Positions 1 to 8,566 are shown, numbered from the stretch's first letter. The stretch: DNA of 25,607 bases from Candidatus Saccharibacteria bacterium UBA6258 (GCA_002441145.1 DJVK01000008.1:26515-52121), one strand, 5' to 3'. Made by a program: numbers and translations. Notes: generated by a model from the letters alone, not told the origin.

Positions 1-395
1 ACGTCACTAAAGGCGTTAGGATATTTTTCGAGCGCATCGGCAAGCTGCGCACCACCCTCGACATCTTTGACGACGTTTGACGTTACTTTTTTGAGTGCCT
101 GACTGCTCGTGTGATCATGCAATGAGTTCAAGGCTCGGAGTAGAGGTACGCCTGCGCCAACCATGGCGCTTAACTGGCGAGTGAACATAACGAGGTCGTC
201 ATTCTTGATACGGTTTCCACCCAAGAATCCTGGTAGCGCGATACCGTTTTGCTTATGGGAACCTTCTTTTAGGCTGATTGGGCGGAGCCCTTGCTTGGAA
301 AGAGTTGCTATGGCAGAACCGCGGTCTTGCGCGTCAAACGAACCGTTGACGGTTTTTCCCTGAGCATTAGTGGCGACATATTCGTAACTTGGCAT
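1..395 (-). CDS. pilC: PilC/GspF-type IV pilus inner-membrane platform protein, partial
   Basis: This is the N-terminal 131 residues of a type IV pilus assembly platform protein; the rest lies beyond the left edge. The protein starts MPSYEYVATNAQGK, the usual PilC/GspF opening, and the first GspF domain begins near residue 66 with NDDLVMFTRQLSAMVGAGVP. In this family two such cytoplasmic helical domains alternate with membrane helices and connect the PilB motor to pilin assembly in the membrane. The ATG at 393-395 lies one base after the pilB stop codon and is preceded by AAGGG inside the end of pilB, so the two genes are almost certainly co-transcribed and translationally coupled. Identification is by family motif; confidence is high despite truncation. 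Confidence 0.93.
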   Translation of the reverse strand, partial: MPSYEYVATNAQGKTVNGSFDAQDRGSAIATLSKQGLRPISLKEGSHKQNGIALPGFLGGNRIKNDDLVMFTRQLSAMVGAGVPLLRALNSLHDHTSSQALKKVTSNVVKDVEGGAQLADALEKYPNAFSD

Positions 396-396
396 A

Positions 397-2178
397 TTAT
401 TCCCTTGTAACCCTTAAGACTTCTTCGATAGTCGTGTTGCCGCGTAAGGCTTTGATTAATCCGTCGGTTTGCATGGTTACCATACCTTCGCTGATTGCTT
501 GGTCTTGAATAACATTGCTTGTCGCGTTGCTGACGATCATGCGCTGGACTGGGATGGAATTGTCGAGTACTTCGTAAATACCGATACGTCCCTTATAGCC
601 AGTGTGAGTACATTCGTCGCAGCCCCCTGGTTGAGCTTTCCATAATGTCGTGATTTCAGTCGGCGTAGTAGCCAACGGAGTTTCACCACCGATTTTCTGT
701 GAGAAGGCTTCTTGGTCGAGTTCGTGGATGCGATCGAAGGACTGGCCTTCGGTTAGATTGAACATGCGAATGATTTCGGTGGTTTCTTCGGGGGTAGGTA
801 GGTATTGTTGTCGACAGACCATGCACAATCGCCTAACGAGTCGCTGCCCGACAACCGCTTTCACGGTACTCGCAATAAGGAATGGCTCGACGCCCATGTC
901 GAGCAGACGCGGCAGGCTGGTTGCAGCGTTATTGGTGTGCAGGGTACTGAATACTAAGTGACCGGTAAGCGCCGACTGAACGCCTAAGTCGGCGGTTTCG
1001 ACGTCACGAATCTCTCCGATCATGATAATGTTCGGGTCTTGACGCAACAGGGCGCGCAGGCCGTTGGCAAAGGTCATGCCAGCCTTAGGGTTGGTCTGGG
1101 TTTGGTTAACGCCAGGAATCTTATACTCAACAGGGTCTTCGACGGTCGAAATGTTAACATTCGGTTTATTAAGGATAGTTAGGATACTGAACAGGCTGGT
1201 CGACTTACCACTACCCGTAGGGCCGGTAATCAATATCATGCCGTTTGGCTGAGCAATGGCCGAATTGATGACATCTAATGAGTGCCCCCAGTAGCCAAGG
1301 TCTTCGAGCGTGACTGCCTGGTTAGATTCGTCAAGAATACGCATGACAACTTTTTCGCCATCCGCAATCGGTAATGTGCTGACACGCAGGGCGTATTGCT
1401 TGCCGGCAACCTTAATTTTAAATCGACCGTCTTGCGGGACGCGACGTTCGTCGATTTTTAGGTTCGATAAAATCTTGATGCGACTAACAAGCGCCCCAAG
1501 AACATTGCGAGGCAACTGGTTGACTTCTTTTAGTACGCCGTCGATACGGTAGCGGATTTGGACGTATTCTTCACGTGGCTCGATGTGGATGTCAGAGGCC
1601 TGTGAACGGATTGCGTATTCGAGCAACAGGTTAACGGTCTGCGCGATAGGGGAATCTTCGGCGACTTCGGCTTCGCTAACTTGTTGCGATTCACCGTTAT
1701 CTTCGCGCTGGATATCGATAACTTCGTTGAGCTCTTGGTTGACGTCGCCACGGTAGTTTTCGAGAGCCTGAAGAATATTATCGCGAGGCGCGATGTAGAT
1801 CTTGGTGTATTCGCCGATTTCTTTTTGGATAAAGCTGACTGCCTGAACGTCGTCAGGGTCGTCCATCGCAAGGTGGATTAGCCCATCATCGTCAACCTTA
1901 AAGATGATAGCGCTGTACTGACGAGCAATGCGTTCTGGAATGCGGTTTAAAATGTCCTGCGGAATATCGCGTGGATCAATTTCGATATAAGGTATGTCTG
2001 CATAGGCCGCAAATTGTTTACGGAGCTCGTTTTCTTCGATGAGTCGTTCGTCGACCACGAGGTCTTGTAGCGGGCGTGATGAACGGGCGCTCTCTTCTTT
2101 AAGAGAGTCGAGTTGCTCTTTTGTAGCCACACCGTTGCGCTCGAGCAATTTGACGAGTGTTTCATCTGAGATACGCAT
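397..2178 (-). CDS. pilB: Type IV pilus assembly ATPase PilB
   Basis: This 593-residue protein is the extension ATPase that powers pilin polymerisation at the inner membrane. An MshEN/GspE-N domain fills roughly residues 1-150, followed by the GspE catalytic domain. The Walker A motif GPTGSGKST lies near residue 320, the Asp box contains TVEDPVEY, and Walker B contains IIMIGEIRD. The His box is around STLHTN. A C-terminal zinc site is formed by CMVC and CDEC pairs, as in PilB and GspE but not in PilT retraction ATPases. Length is normal for PilB. The gene is divergent from tsaE; a TACAAT -10 box at 2193-2198 lies 14 nt before the ATG, giving a leader of only about 7 nt. It runs directly into pilC. 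Confidence 0.96.
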   Translation of the reverse strand: MRISDETLVKLLERNGVATKEQLDSLKEESARSSRPLQDLVVDERLIEENELRKQFAAYADIPYIEIDPRDIPQDILNRIPERIARQYSAIIFKVDDDGLIHLAMDDPDDVQAVSFIQKEIGEYTKIYIAPRDNILQALENYRGDVNQELNEVIDIQREDNGESQQVSEAEVAEDSPIAQTVNLLLEYAIRSQASDIHIEPREEYVQIRYRIDGVLKEVNQLPRNVLGALVSRIKILSNLKIDERRVPQDGRFKIKVAGKQYALRVSTLPIADGEKVVMRILDESNQAVTLEDLGYWGHSLDVINSAIAQPNGMILITGPTGSGKSTSLFSILTILNKPNVNISTVEDPVEYKIPGVNQTQTNPKAGMTFANGLRALLRQDPNIIMIGEIRDVETADLGVQSALTGHLVFSTLHTNNAATSLPRLLDMGVEPFLIASTVKAVVGQRLVRRLCMVCRQQYLPTPEETTEIIRMFNLTEGQSFDRIHELDQEAFSQKIGGETPLATTPTEITTLWKAQPGGCDECTHTGYKGRIGIYEVLDNSIPVQRMIVSNATSNVIQDQAISEGMVTMQTDGLIKALRGNTTIEEVLRVTRE

Positions 2179-2192
2179 ACTGCTTACGCTCT

Positions 2193-2240
2193 ATTGTATC
2201 TGATTATATCGGTAAGCGCCATACCCAGATATGGTATACT
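2193..2240. promoter_or_regulatory. Divergent promoter region between pilB and tsaE
   Basis: Two opposing promoters share this short spacer. For pilB (minus) a TACAAT -10 box occupies 2193-2198, with a second candidate TATAAT at 2203-2208. For tsaE (plus) an extended -10, TGGTATACT, occupies 2232-2240 and ends 9 nt before the tsaE ATG, so that transcript would have almost no leader. No convincing -35 box is visible for tsaE, which fits an extended -10 promoter. Confidence 0.6.
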
Positions 2241-2249
2241 AACAGTAGT

Positions 2250-2705
2250 ATGGAAATAGAGGTGAGCTCTGTTGATGAAATGTTGGCATTCGGCGCAAAA
2301 CTTGGCGCCGCTCTTCGTGGTGGTGAAGTAATTGAGCTGGTGGGTGACGTCGGCGCAGGCAAGACAACGCTTACAAAAGGAATCGCCAAGGGTTTAATGA
2401 TTGACGACGAAGTTCAAAGCCCGACCTTCACGATTAGTCGCGTTTATGAAGCGCGCGATGATTTACATCTAGCACACTACGACTTTTATCGCCTTGTCGA
2501 CGCTGGCATCATGAGCATGGAGCTGCACGAATCGATTAATGACCCCCGTGTCATCACGGTGATTGAATGGGCCGAAATCGTTGCTGGCGTATTGCCAAAA
2601 GATTCGCTCGCGGTGACGATTGTATCGCCGACCGAAACAGCGCGTCGTATCAAGCTTGTCGCAAATGGCTCAAAGAGCCAACGCGTATTGGGGCAACTCG
2701 CATGA
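2250..2705 (+). CDS. tsaE: tRNA threonylcarbamoyladenosine biosynthesis ATPase TsaE
   Basis: TsaE is the small P-loop ATPase that works with TsaB and TsaD to install t6A at position 37 of ANN-decoding tRNAs. The 151-residue product matches the family's usual length. It has the Walker A motif GDVGAGKTT at residues 32-40, the SPTF motif near 71, HYDFYRL near 90 and IEWAE near 118, all hallmarks of TsaE. The reading frame is open further upstream to 2157, but that extension would cross the promoter and has no family similarity; the ATG at 2250 lies just after the extended -10 box and gives the family's normal N terminus. The stop overlaps the tsaB start in an ATGA arrangement, indicating an operon. 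Confidence 0.95.
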   Translation: MEIEVSSVDEMLAFGAKLGAALRGGEVIELVGDVGAGKTTLTKGIAKGLMIDDEVQSPTFTISRVYEARDDLHLAHYDFYRLVDAGIMSMELHESINDPRVITVIEWAEIVAGVLPKDSLAVTIVSPTETARRIKLVANGSKSQRVLGQLA

Positions 2706-3088
2706 TAGTGCTATGGGATAGTTCGGATATGCTTTGTCGGTTAGAGCTTATTGATGGTGACGACGTACAAAAGTACGAGTGGCAGGCGAATCGCACGCTC
2801 GCACGTGATATGCTGGCTTTTTTGCGTGATAAGTTGGCGTTGCAAGATGCCACATTTAACGACATTACTGGCATAGGTGCGTTCCGTGGGCCAGGTAGCT
2901 TTACGGGTTTGCGCATCGGTTTGACAGTGTTAAATACCATTGCCAGCGCCAACCAAGTCCCGATTGTTGGATGTATCGGTGATGACTGGGAAAGTGGGTG
3001 TCGCGCTCGCCTAAATGCAGGCGAAAACGACGAAATTGTCGTACCAGAATATGGCGGCGACGCAAACATTACAAAGCCACGTAAATAA
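2702..3088 (+). CDS. tsaB: TsaB-like t6A complex subunit, short form
   Basis: This 128-residue protein corresponds to the N-terminal lobe of TsaB, the dimerisation partner of TsaD in t6A synthesis. The diagnostic motif GPGSFTGLRIG is intact near residues 62-72, and the opening MIVLWDSSDMLCRLELIDG matches the first beta hairpin of the ASKHA fold. Typical TsaB is about 200-230 residues; here the second lobe is missing and the protein ends in a charged tail. The ATG at 2702 overlaps the tsaE stop by the ATGA rule. The frame extends upstream to 2567, but that part lies inside tsaE. It could be a lineage-specific minimal TsaB or a truncated one; the intact motif and coupling to tsaE favour function. 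Confidence 0.88.
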   Translation: MIVLWDSSDMLCRLELIDGDDVQKYEWQANRTLARDMLAFLRDKLALQDATFNDITGIGAFRGPGSFTGLRIGLTVLNTIASANQVPIVGCIGDDWESGCRARLNAGENDEIVVPEYGGDANITKPRK

Positions 3089-3123
3089 TATTGCTAGTTT
3101 TAGCTTTTAAGCAGTACAATAAG

Positions 3124-3160
3124 GATAGTCTATTATATTAGGCTATCTGATACTTTTTTT
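3124..3160 (+). terminator. Possible intrinsic terminator after tsaEB
   Basis: A 7-bp stem (GATAGTC at 3124-3130, GGCTATC at 3141-3147, one G-U pair) encloses a 10-nt AT-rich loop and is followed, after six bases, by a run of seven T at 3154-3160. The position, 35 bp after the tsaB stop and before rny, suits a terminator, but the stem is weak and the T run is offset, so the call is tentative. The rest of the spacer up to rny is AT-rich and holds the rny leader. Confidence 0.45.
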
Positions 3161-3259
3161 AATTTTGAAATGTTCTAGTCGTAGTCTCAGTTATTTATAC
3201 TTGATAATCATTACAGCTATATCTGTTACTAGACTATTCCTAGATAGAAAGGAACTATT

Positions 3260-4747
3260 ATGTTTGAGACGTTAGCCGCTATCGTTGGTCTTCTTGCTGG
3301 GGTGGGTGGAAAGCTTGCCTATGATAAACAGCGCGAGACTAGCAGTAAGCATTCAGCCGAAAAGGCAATTGCACGCGCCCAGACCAAAGCAAGCGAAATC
3401 ATCCTAAAGGCAAAGGACGATGCACTTCGCATCGAAAGTGAACGCCGCCGTGAGATGCAAAAAGTAGAGAATCGTCTGGCCGACCGCGAATTGTCACTCG
3501 ATCGCAAGCTTGACGAGCTTGATAAGCGAAGCGAGAGACTGCGTAAAGCAGAGGACGAACTTGAAGGCCTTAAGAATGACATTCGTGACATCCGCCTTAA
3601 ACAGCAAGAGAAACTCGAAAAAATCGCCGGCCTCAAAAAGAAGGATGCCGCTGAAAAGCTGATGCAAATGACTGAACGCGACATCAAAGAAGACCTACTA
3701 GGTCTTGTCACGAAAATGCAACAAGACGCTACCGACGACGCTGAAGAGCGTGCTCAGATGGTTATCCTTAGTGCGATGGAACGAATGGCGAGCGAAGTTA
3801 CCGCCGAACGTACCGTTACTGCAATCAAGCTTGCCGACGAAGAGATGAAGGGTCGCATTATTGGTAAGGAAGGCCGTAACATTCAGGCGCTTCAGCGCGC
3901 GACCGGCGTCGACATCATGGTTGATGACACACCTGGCATGATCGTGCTTTCAAGCTTCGACCCTATCCGTCGCCAAGTTGCCCGTATGGCACTTGAAATG
4001 TTGATGAAGGATGGTCGCATCCACCCGGGACGCATCGAAGAAGTCGTTGCCAAGGCTGAAAAGCAAATTGAAAAAGAAGTCATTCGTGCCGGCGAAGATG
4101 CCGCTCGAGAAGTCGGTGTTACTGGCATTCCTAAAGAATTACTACAGTTGGTTGGTGAACTTAAGTTCCGTACCAGCTACGGCCAGAACGTTTTGATGCA
4201 CAGTACCGAAATGGCGCATCTTGCTGGCTTGATTGCCGAAGAAGTCGGTGCCGATGTTCGGGTTACTAAGATTGCGACACTACTCCACGACATGGGCAAG
4301 GCTGTTTCTCACAAGATGGAAGGCAAGCATCACCATATTGGTGCAGAACTTGCGCGCAAGGCTGGATTGTCAGAAGATATTTGCCACGCTATCGAAGCAC
4401 ACCACGATGATATCGATGCAACCACGCCTGAAGCAATGGTAGTTCGCGTTTGTGACGCATTATCCGCAGCCCGCCCAGGTGCACGTAATATTTCTGCCGA
4501 GAACTTTGTTGAACGTATGCGTGACTTAGAAAACGTTGCTATGGGATTTAAGGGTATCGACAAGGCATTCGCCATTAGCGCAGGCCGTGAAGTCCGTGTT
4601 ATCGTTCGCCCAGAATCGATTGATGACCTGAGTGCCATCAAACTTGCTCGTGATATCGCTACAAAGATTGAGAGCACGATGCAGTACCCTGGAACTATCA
4701 AGGTTAATGTGATCCGCGAAACACGAGCTATCGAATTCGCTAAGTAG
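3260..4747 (+). CDS. rny: Ribonuclease Y
   Basis: RNase Y is a membrane-anchored endoribonuclease that starts mRNA decay in many bacteria lacking RNase E. The 495-residue protein has the family's full architecture: an N-terminal membrane helix (about residues 3-18), a long charged coiled coil (about 25-140), a KH RNA-binding domain with the GKEG loop at 202-205, and an HD phosphohydrolase domain with the metal-binding HD pair at 343-344 in LLHDMGKAV, followed by the second conserved His cluster KHHHIGAE. A strong AAAGGA Shine-Dalgarno lies 6-7 nt upstream of the ATG, unlike many neighbours that appear leaderless. The Nudix gene begins 3 nt after the stop, so the two are probably co-transcribed. 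Confidence 0.97.
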   Translation: MFETLAAIVGLLAGVGGKLAYDKQRETSSKHSAEKAIARAQTKASEIILKAKDDALRIESERRREMQKVENRLADRELSLDRKLDELDKRSERLRKAEDELEGLKNDIRDIRLKQQEKLEKIAGLKKKDAAEKLMQMTERDIKEDLLGLVTKMQQDATDDAEERAQMVILSAMERMASEVTAERTVTAIKLADEEMKGRIIGKEGRNIQALQRATGVDIMVDDTPGMIVLSSFDPIRRQVARMALEMLMKDGRIHPGRIEEVVAKAEKQIEKEVIRAGEDAAREVGVTGIPKELLQLVGELKFRTSYGQNVLMHSTEMAHLAGLIAEEVGADVRVTKIATLLHDMGKAVSHKMEGKHHHIGAELARKAGLSEDICHAIEAHHDDIDATTPEAMVVRVCDALSAARPGARNISAENFVERMRDLENVAMGFKGIDKAFAISAGREVRVIVRPESIDDLSAIKLARDIATKIESTMQYPGTIKVNVIRETRAIEFAK

Positions 4748-4750
4748 ACC

Positions 4751-5242
4751 ATGCAAGAATATACCCCCGAAGAAGATCGAAGATGGCTTGCTTCACAGGA
4801 GCGACGAGTATCGAGTGCGGCAATCGCACTATATACCGCCGACGATCGTGTCGTAGTCGTTAAGGCCGGATACAAACGGTACTGGTCATTCCCTGGGGGT
4901 ATTATCGATGCAGGTGAGACGCCGCTTATGGCGGCGGTCCGTGAAACCAAAGAAGAGGTCGGCGTTAGCGTCGATGGGGCGCTGTTAGAATTTTGTACCG
5001 TCGTCGACCGTGTCAGCACAGTAGCGCAAACGTATCAATTCATCTTTCAGGCACCAATCACCGACGATCAAATCGCCAGTATTGCGCTAGACGCGCGCGA
5101 AATCGCTGATTTTGCGGTCGTTACGCGCGAGCAAATTATACAAGGTGATCGAAATTATTCACAGTCTACAAAACAATGGGCCCAAGGGTTCATGGGATAT
5201 ACGGAACAGATTTTTGGTGCCGATATGCCCGTTGGTGACTAG
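4751..5242 (+). CDS. Nudix hydrolase
   Basis: A 163-residue Nudix-fold protein. The Nudix box is complete: it begins GGIIDAGETPLMAAVRE and continues TKEEVGV (about residues 49-73), supplying the metal-binding glutamates of the GX5EX7REUXEEXGU signature. The family hydrolyses nucleoside diphosphates linked to another moiety; the substrate cannot be read from the sequence. The start is 3 nt after the rny stop with no clear ribosome binding site, suggesting translational coupling. A link with RNA turnover through RNase Y, such as 5'-end or nucleotide housekeeping, is only an inference from position. The stop codon overlaps the stop of the convergent sortase-like gene through a shared CTAG. Confidence 0.9.
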   Translation: MQEYTPEEDRRWLASQERRVSSAAIALYTADDRVVVVKAGYKRYWSFPGGIIDAGETPLMAAVRETKEEVGVSVDGALLEFCTVVDRVSTVAQTYQFIFQAPITDDQIASIALDAREIADFAVVTREQIIQGDRNYSQSTKQWAQGFMGYTEQIFGADMPVGD

Positions 5243-5844
5243 CGTCGGCTCAGATCCACTTTACCAAGAGCTTTGGCTGTCATGACGATACGCTCAGCGG
5301 ATGTACTGGATTCTTGCGTGTATATCGTAAGCTTAGCTATATCGGTAGGTGATTCAATCTCGGCGATTGTTTTAGGGCTTGGCTTTACGCTATCAACTTC
5401 GTAGCCGTAGCGGACGCCGTTATAGTCTACGACAAGCTTATCACCGACAACTAGCCTATCTATATTATAAAGCGGCGACTTTTCGATCGTACTCAAAGGT
5501 GTGGGTTGTATCTTGAACTTATAAGCAGTAATGACAAAGTTGCCACCGGTAACAGGATTACCCTGGTCGGCATTGCGCCACCAGCCACCAGCCTCGAGCG
5601 TAGATTCATCGCCCTTGTCGTAGGGTATATTCACGCCTATTTTTGGGATGATAAGTCGATTTTCTGATGCCTTAGGGGTAGGTAGGGATTGTACATTTAT
5701 AGGCTTCGTTGCGAACAACGGTGCCGCGATGGGTGATACGAATAATGACGCGATATATCCGCCACCGATCACTCCAGCAAGTACCGCGAACGATGCGAAT
5801 AAACGGAATGAAACCTGTGTTGGTTGCTTGTTTATTTTCAGCAC
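5239..5844 (-). CDS. Sortase-fold membrane protein lacking catalytic His and Cys
   Basis: This 201-residue protein has an N-terminal membrane helix (about residues 13-45) and a sortase-like beta-barrel domain: NRLIIPKIGVNIPY near 62-75, SPLYNIDRLVVGDKLVV near 123-139 and KLTIYTQ near 171-177 align with the class D/E sortase pattern. In active sortases the strand after GNFVI carries a GH pair with the catalytic His; here it reads TAYKF, with Ala107-Tyr108. The catalytic TC is replaced by TQ at 176-177. The active-site Arg (R185 in AERIVMTAK) is kept. Transpeptidase activity is therefore unlikely and a binding or structural role is inferred. It starts with GTG after an AGAGGGG ribosome binding site and has its own TATAAT box near 5868. 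Confidence 0.82.
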   Translation of the reverse strand: MLKINKQPTQVSFRLFASFAVLAGVIGGGYIASLFVSPIAAPLFATKPINVQSLPTPKASENRLIIPKIGVNIPYDKGDESTLEAGGWWRNADQGNPVTGGNFVITAYKFKIQPTPLSTIEKSPLYNIDRLVVGDKLVVDYNGVRYGYEVDSVKPSPKTIAEIESPTDIAKLTIYTQESSTSAERIVMTAKALGKVDLSRR

Positions 5845-5898
5845 GAAATACCCCTCTATCTGCCCCTGATTATATAGGATTTAAAGCCTTACGGCAAC

Positions 5899-7653
5899 CT
5901 ATTTAGCAAAGAGTAGGTATGTCCCAGAGAGCGTTTCTCCTTGATTCGCGCGTGCGTACCATTCGCCATTCGCAAGAATCGAACCCGACCATGACCACCC
6001 GGTCTGACCGTTCGCGTCTGCCTTGTTGTAAGGTAAAAATCTCTCGTAATTGGTCGTTGCATTAACAATCCGAACGGTGCAATAAGTATTTGGTGCTACG
6101 GTACATCCGCTACTCATCGAGGCGCCACTAGAGAAGCTATGTTCTGAACGACTATCGCCAGTTTGCCCCAGTTTTGGTGTCGCTACAACAGTTTCGGTAA
6201 GGGATTTACCGATGATGGTCGCGGTGTTTGTATTGATTACTCCATGGCCGTATTCATTCGTGTATACATTGCCGTTCATGCCTGCGACTTTTGTGGCCGA
6301 TCCATCGACGATAGCAATAATGTCATCGACGCTCGAACTTGGGCGGACTGACTTAATGAGCGCGACGATACCTGTCACGATTGGCGAGGCGAACGAAGTT
6401 CCATATAGTGACCCTGAATATGCAGACGCGTAGTTGTATGGCACTGTCGAGGTGTTGATGAGCGGTGAATGCAGGGTGCCGGAACCGGGTGCTACCACAT
6501 CTAGTCCTGGGCCGTAGCTGCTAAAGCTAGCGCGGGCGTCGGTGCTGTCTGTTGCGCCAACGGCAATAACGTGGTTATTGAGGGCGGGATAGCCCATCGC
6601 ACCTGGTTTGCTTGGGTTGCATCCACCCTCTGTCCCGGTACCGCAGTTACCTGCAGCTGCGACGATTACGACATCGTTAGCGTAGGCGTAGTCGATCGCA
6701 GTCTGTAGGGCAGGGTCGTTATACTCGCCACCAAGGCTCATGTTGATGACGCTGGCACCATTGTCGACGGCATAGTAAATCGCTGGAACAACATCGCTAG
6801 TCGTGCCGACACCGCTATCCTCAAGCACTTGCAGCGGCATTACCTTAACTTGCCAGTTGTATGTCGCGATGCCTTTGCCGTTGTTGGTTTGTGCGCCTAA
6901 CAATCCGGCAACGGCTGTACCATGCGATATTGCATCGATGCCTTGCGCCGAGCTGCTACCGGCTTGCGGCAGATTGTTGCCGCCACTAAAATTCCATCCA
7001 CGCCAGTCATCGACGTAACCGTTGCCATCATCATCACAGGCGTTGGTGGCGCGGTCGACGGGTGCCGGGTGGCCACAGGTATCGGTCGCCGATGTCATGC
7101 CAAATTCGCCTGAGTTAATAAACCATTGGTTTGTAAGGTCTTCGTGTTGAAGCGCGTAACCGGTATCGATGACGGCGACGGTTACTGGTGTACCTGTGGT
7201 GACATTCCAGGCTGACTGTGCGTTTGTTCGGGACAAACTCCATGACGATGCGTATAACGGGTCATTCGGGGCTACGAAAGCGCGGTAAATATATTCTTGT
7301 TTGATGGTAGCTGCGATTTCGGCTTGTCGTGGCGCAACAGCACTAAGTGGAGCTTTGGATGTAGATGGCGCGGTCGGCTGGCCGGATGATTGATCGCCGG
7401 GTTTGTCTGTCTGGTTTGTGGTAGGGGAGTCTTTTGTCGTTGATTGATTGACATTGGCATCGGTTGATGGCTTGCCGCCTATTCCTTGTGTGCTGCTAAT
7501 TTTTTCGGTTTGAATTAGTGTTGGGTTATCGGTAATGAGTGAGTGTGACTGGAAATAAATAATCAAACCCGACATAATACCGATGGATAAAACGGCAAGA
7601 AGCGCGAGCTGAACTGATGGTTTATGATGTTGCATGTTTGTTTTTATAACCAA
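5899..7653 (-). CDS. Secreted or membrane-anchored subtilisin-like (S8) serine protease
   Basis: An S8 family protease of about 580 residues. An N-terminal membrane helix or signal anchor (LALLAVLSIGIMSGLIIYF) precedes a Ser/Thr/Pro-rich linker, then the catalytic domain. Numbering from the ATG at 7635, the triad is Asp157 in AVIDTG, His238 in SHGTAVAG and Ser414 in GTSFASP, with the oxyanion Asn330 in AAAGN. A DDDGNGYVDD segment before the His motif resembles a calcium site. About 120 C-terminal residues form a beta-rich domain with no LPxTG signal. Start choice is uncertain: TTG at 7653 sits 7 nt after a TATAAT box, matching the leaderless pattern, while ATG at 7635 has no ribosome binding site. 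In Saccharibacteria surface proteases may act on host contact, but that is speculation. Confidence 0.92.
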   Translation of the reverse strand: MVIKTNMQHHKPSVQLALLAVLSIGIMSGLIIYFQSHSLITDNPTLIQTEKISSTQGIGGKPSTDANVNQSTTKDSPTTNQTDKPGDQSSGQPTAPSTSKAPLSAVAPRQAEIAATIKQEYIYRAFVAPNDPLYASSWSLSRTNAQSAWNVTTGTPVTVAVIDTGYALQHEDLTNQWFINSGEFGMTSATDTCGHPAPVDRATNACDDDGNGYVDDWRGWNFSGGNNLPQAGSSSAQGIDAISHGTAVAGLLGAQTNNGKGIATYNWQVKVMPLQVLEDSGVGTTSDVVPAIYYAVDNGASVINMSLGGEYNDPALQTAIDYAYANDVVIVAAAGNCGTGTEGGCNPSKPGAMGYPALNNHVIAVGATDSTDARASFSSYGPGLDVVAPGSGTLHSPLINTSTVPYNYASAYSGSLYGTSFASPIVTGIVALIKSVRPSSSVDDIIAIVDGSATKVAGMNGNVYTNEYGHGVINTNTATIIGKSLTETVVATPKLGQTGDSRSEHSFSSGASMSSGCTVAPNTYCTVRIVNATTNYERFLPYNKADANGQTGWSWSGSILANGEWYARANQGETLSGTYLLFAK

Positions 7654-7713
7654 TAGCGTTATTATACCGTTTTTCGTAGCATTTATCTAGTGGGCAAGGG
7701 GCTGTTTTGTACG

Positions 7714-8301
7714 TTACCAAACATTTGAGCGATTGATATGAAGGGTGTGTACTAGTAGCGCTTGAAGGCCAAAATAGAAACCCGTGAATGCCGCGCAAAT
7801 TGCGCCGATGACCATCACCATCTCGGTCGTCATTTGGTTGGTGGGTTGAGCAAAGACAAGTAGCGCCAATGCCAGTACCATGGCGCTGATTTTTAAGGCA
7901 ATGACGATGCGGTATGATAATCTTGCACGTTCATTTTTTGTGGCTTTTTTGTGACGTGTAATCAGGGGTAATGCACGAGTTGCTGTAGCATGCGTGACTT
8001 TAGCGCCCTGTTTGCCGACTGTTTTTGGCAAGCGTACCAAAGTAACGATAGTAATTATTATCATGATAACCGTGACGATGCCTGCCATCGCCCAGGCAAT
8101 GAAATCTGGCATATCAAACACAATAGGTGCCGGTTTTGGAGCGGATGAATCGTTAAAGAAGAATAGCCAGTCAAAATCTGGCGGTATACGTGGCAAGACT
8201 ACCGTCATCATCGTCCATGCCCACTGAATAATGAGCGACATATAGCCGAGCGTACCGAGAGTATTGACGATCATCGTTCGTCGTTTATGGACGGTCTTCA
8301 T
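7714..8301 (-). CDS. Four-helix membrane protein of unknown function
   Basis: No family is recognised. The 195-residue protein has about four hydrophobic segments: one near residues 15-37, one near 66-87, and a hairpin near 131-152 and 158-182. A basic cytoplasmic-looking stretch (about 88-128, rich in Lys and Arg) separates the pairs. The stretch between helices one and two is Pro/Asp-rich and probably extracytoplasmic. The ATG lies 6 nt after an extended -10 box TGGTATTAT (8308-8316), so its transcript is probably leaderless. It is transcribed toward the S8 protease gene with a 60-bp gap, but that gene has its own promoter. Confidence 0.78.
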   Translation of the reverse strand: MKTVHKRRTMIVNTLGTLGYMSLIIQWAWTMMTVVLPRIPPDFDWLFFFNDSSAPKPAPIVFDMPDFIAWAMAGIVTVIMIIITIVTLVRLPKTVGKQGAKVTHATATRALPLITRHKKATKNERARLSYRIVIALKISAMVLALALLVFAQPTNQMTTEMVMVIGAICAAFTGFYFGLQALLVHTLHINRSNVW

Positions 8302-8353
8302 GCTTTGATAATACCATTTTTAGTTGCCTCGCACATGCGCGTCGCTGTAAAGC

Positions 8354-8382
8354 AAAAACTATCTCTGTGATGAGATAGTTTT
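8354..8382 (-). terminator. Intrinsic terminator of tRNA-Pro
   Basis: A perfect 11-bp inverted repeat, AAAACTATCTC (8355-8365) and GAGATAGTTTT (8372-8382), encloses a 6-nt loop. Read on the minus strand it ends in a T-rich tract just downstream of tRNA-Pro, as an intrinsic terminator should. Its near symmetry means it could act in both directions. Confidence 0.8.
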
Positions 8383-8395
8383 GATTGATTCAATA

Positions 8396-8471
8396 TGGTC
8401 GGGGTGAAAGGGCTCAAACCTTCGACCTCTCGGTCCCAAACCGAGCGCGCTATCAACTGCGCCACACCCCG
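8396..8471 (-). tRNA. tRNA-Pro (anticodon TGG)
   Basis: A full cloverleaf can be drawn on the minus strand: acceptor CGGGGTG with CACCCCG, D arm GCGC/GCGC, anticodon stem CTCGG/CCGAG around the loop TTTGGGA (anticodon TGG), and T arm GAAGG/CCTTT with one wobble pair. The discriminator is A and a 3' CCA is genomically encoded at 8396-8398. Confidence 0.95.
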
Positions 8472-8566
8472 ATAGGTGATTCTTGAAGTATTATAGTACA
8501 TTCCAGAAATTATTTCCAGAGGGAATATTGTATATAACAGGTTAAGACACTAAAATGAGAGGTAAT

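Noticed and set aside
2567..2701. Upstream extension of tsaB
   Set aside because: It lies wholly inside tsaE in another frame; the ATGA overlap and TsaB N-terminal similarity fix the start at 2702.
4330..5019. Long minus-strand open frame (229 codons) opposite rny and the Nudix gene
   Set aside because: It is antisense to two well-supported genes, has low-complexity Ser/Arg/Thr composition typical of shadow frames, and shows no ribosome binding site or family motif.
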